NCBI GenBank assembly: GCA_003249585.1
Contig: QKIM01000333.1
Span: forward strand, 1 to 5,834
DNA length: 5,834 bases
From: Deltaproteobacteria bacterium
Lineage (GTDB): Bacteria > Myxococcota_A > Polyangia > HGW-17
Direction of reading: 5' to 3'
How positions within the stretch are numbered: the stretch's first letter is position 1; each line of letters opens with the position of its first letter. The notes below the pieces were generated by a model. That model made no database searches, had not been told where the DNA came from, and was given only the letters and a program-made list of their open reading frames with translations. Shown here one piece after another: positions 5,709-5,834 of the stretch. The position numbers and the translations under genes were made by a program.

Positions 5709-5737
5709 TTGATCTGGCCGGGGGCGCAAAGTATATT
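5709..5737 (+). promoter_or_regulatory. Sigma70-type promoter for downstream lipoprotein gene
   Basis: TTGATC at 5709-5714 and TATATT at 5732-5737 are separated by the optimal 17 bases and match the housekeeping consensus well. Transcription should start near 5744, some 28 bases before the ATG at 5772, giving a very short leader. Confidence 0.7.
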
Positions 5738-5767
5738 GACCGGTACACCTTTACTAAAGGACCGGTC
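5738..5767 (+). repeat. Nested inverted repeat over transcription start and Shine-Dalgarno
   Basis: The outer arms are GACCGGT (5738-5744) and ACCGGTC (5761-5767). The inner arms are CCTTT (5748-5752) and AAAGG (5756-5760) around an ACT loop, with a three-base ACA bulge on the left side. The inner right arm is the Shine-Dalgarno AAAGG(A) of the gene at 5772. It may be an operator dyad touching the -10 box or, if transcribed in full, a hairpin hiding the ribosome site. Confidence 0.65.
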
Positions 5768-5771
5768 CGCC

Positions 5772-5834
5772 ATGCGTATCCCCTCCGTTCTTCTTTTCGT
5801 CTCCGTTCTCTTCGTGTCCTGCAGCTTCGACGTC
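5772..5834 (+). CDS. Lipoprotein, N-terminal fragment (runs off window)
   Basis: Only 21 codons are visible, from the ATG at 5772: MRIPSVLLFVSVLFVSC and four more residues. This is a lipoprotein signal peptide with Arg2, a hydrophobic core and a lipobox-like FVSC at 14-17 (Phe at -3 is less usual, Leu at -4). AAAGGA lies ten bases upstream of the ATG, and a strong promoter lies immediately before. The mature protein is outside the window, so its function is unknown. Confidence 0.75.
   Translation, partial: MRIPSVLLFVSVLFVSCSFDV

Larger units (their letters stand above)
5612..5771 (+). other. Intergenic regulatory region between two lipoprotein genes
   Basis: The 160 bases contain a candidate terminator, then a strong promoter, then a nested dyad, all on the plus strand and described separately. 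A preceding GC-containing element at about 5658-5678 can pair in two alternative ways, GGGTT with AACCC or GCGG with CCGC. No gene is seen here. Confidence 0.6.

Overview
The window looks like a chromosomal stretch of a GC-rich Gram-negative bacterium, most plausibly a myxobacterium-like or Bradymonadota-like relative of the old Deltaproteobacteria. This rests on style only: three lipoprotein signal peptides, a Myxococcus-type CGDG...CDG cysteine-rich repeat protein, and a lipoprotein with an Asn/Thr repeat linker. No marker gene is present, so the taxon is an inference.

Layout. Positions 1-473 (minus) hold the start of a cysteine-rich repeat lipoprotein that runs off the left edge. Positions 610-2000 (minus) form a tight two-gene unit. 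It has an 88-residue peptide with a hydrophobic N-terminus and an Asn/Thr/His-rich C-terminus, followed with a TAGTG stop/start overlap by a radical SAM/SPASM enzyme. The unit has the architecture of a ribosomally made, post-translationally modified peptide (RiPP) locus. The peptide tail contains four His-x-Asn triads in two spaced pairs, a pattern that fits three-residue cyclophane chemistry. This is the most interesting part of the window. Positions 2001-2683 hold its leader (candidate promoter, an 8-bp perfect hairpin, an orphan TAAGGAGG) and a coding-like remnant.

Positions 2684-4156 (minus) encode a 490-residue protein with two copies of a domain in exact 167-residue register and a six-cysteine C-terminal module; it has no visible export signal. 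Positions 4226-5611 (plus) encode a lipoprotein alpha/beta-hydrolase with a readable Ser-Asp-His triad, tethered by an Asn/Thr linker made of 18-bp DNA repeats. A weak terminator, a strong sigma70-like promoter and a nested inverted repeat follow. The window then ends inside the signal peptide of another lipoprotein gene starting at 5772.

Working together: only the peptide and radical SAM genes show convincing functional linkage. No peptidase, dedicated transporter or immunity gene for the peptide is visible here. The flanking genes are cell-envelope proteins with no evident pathway link to it.
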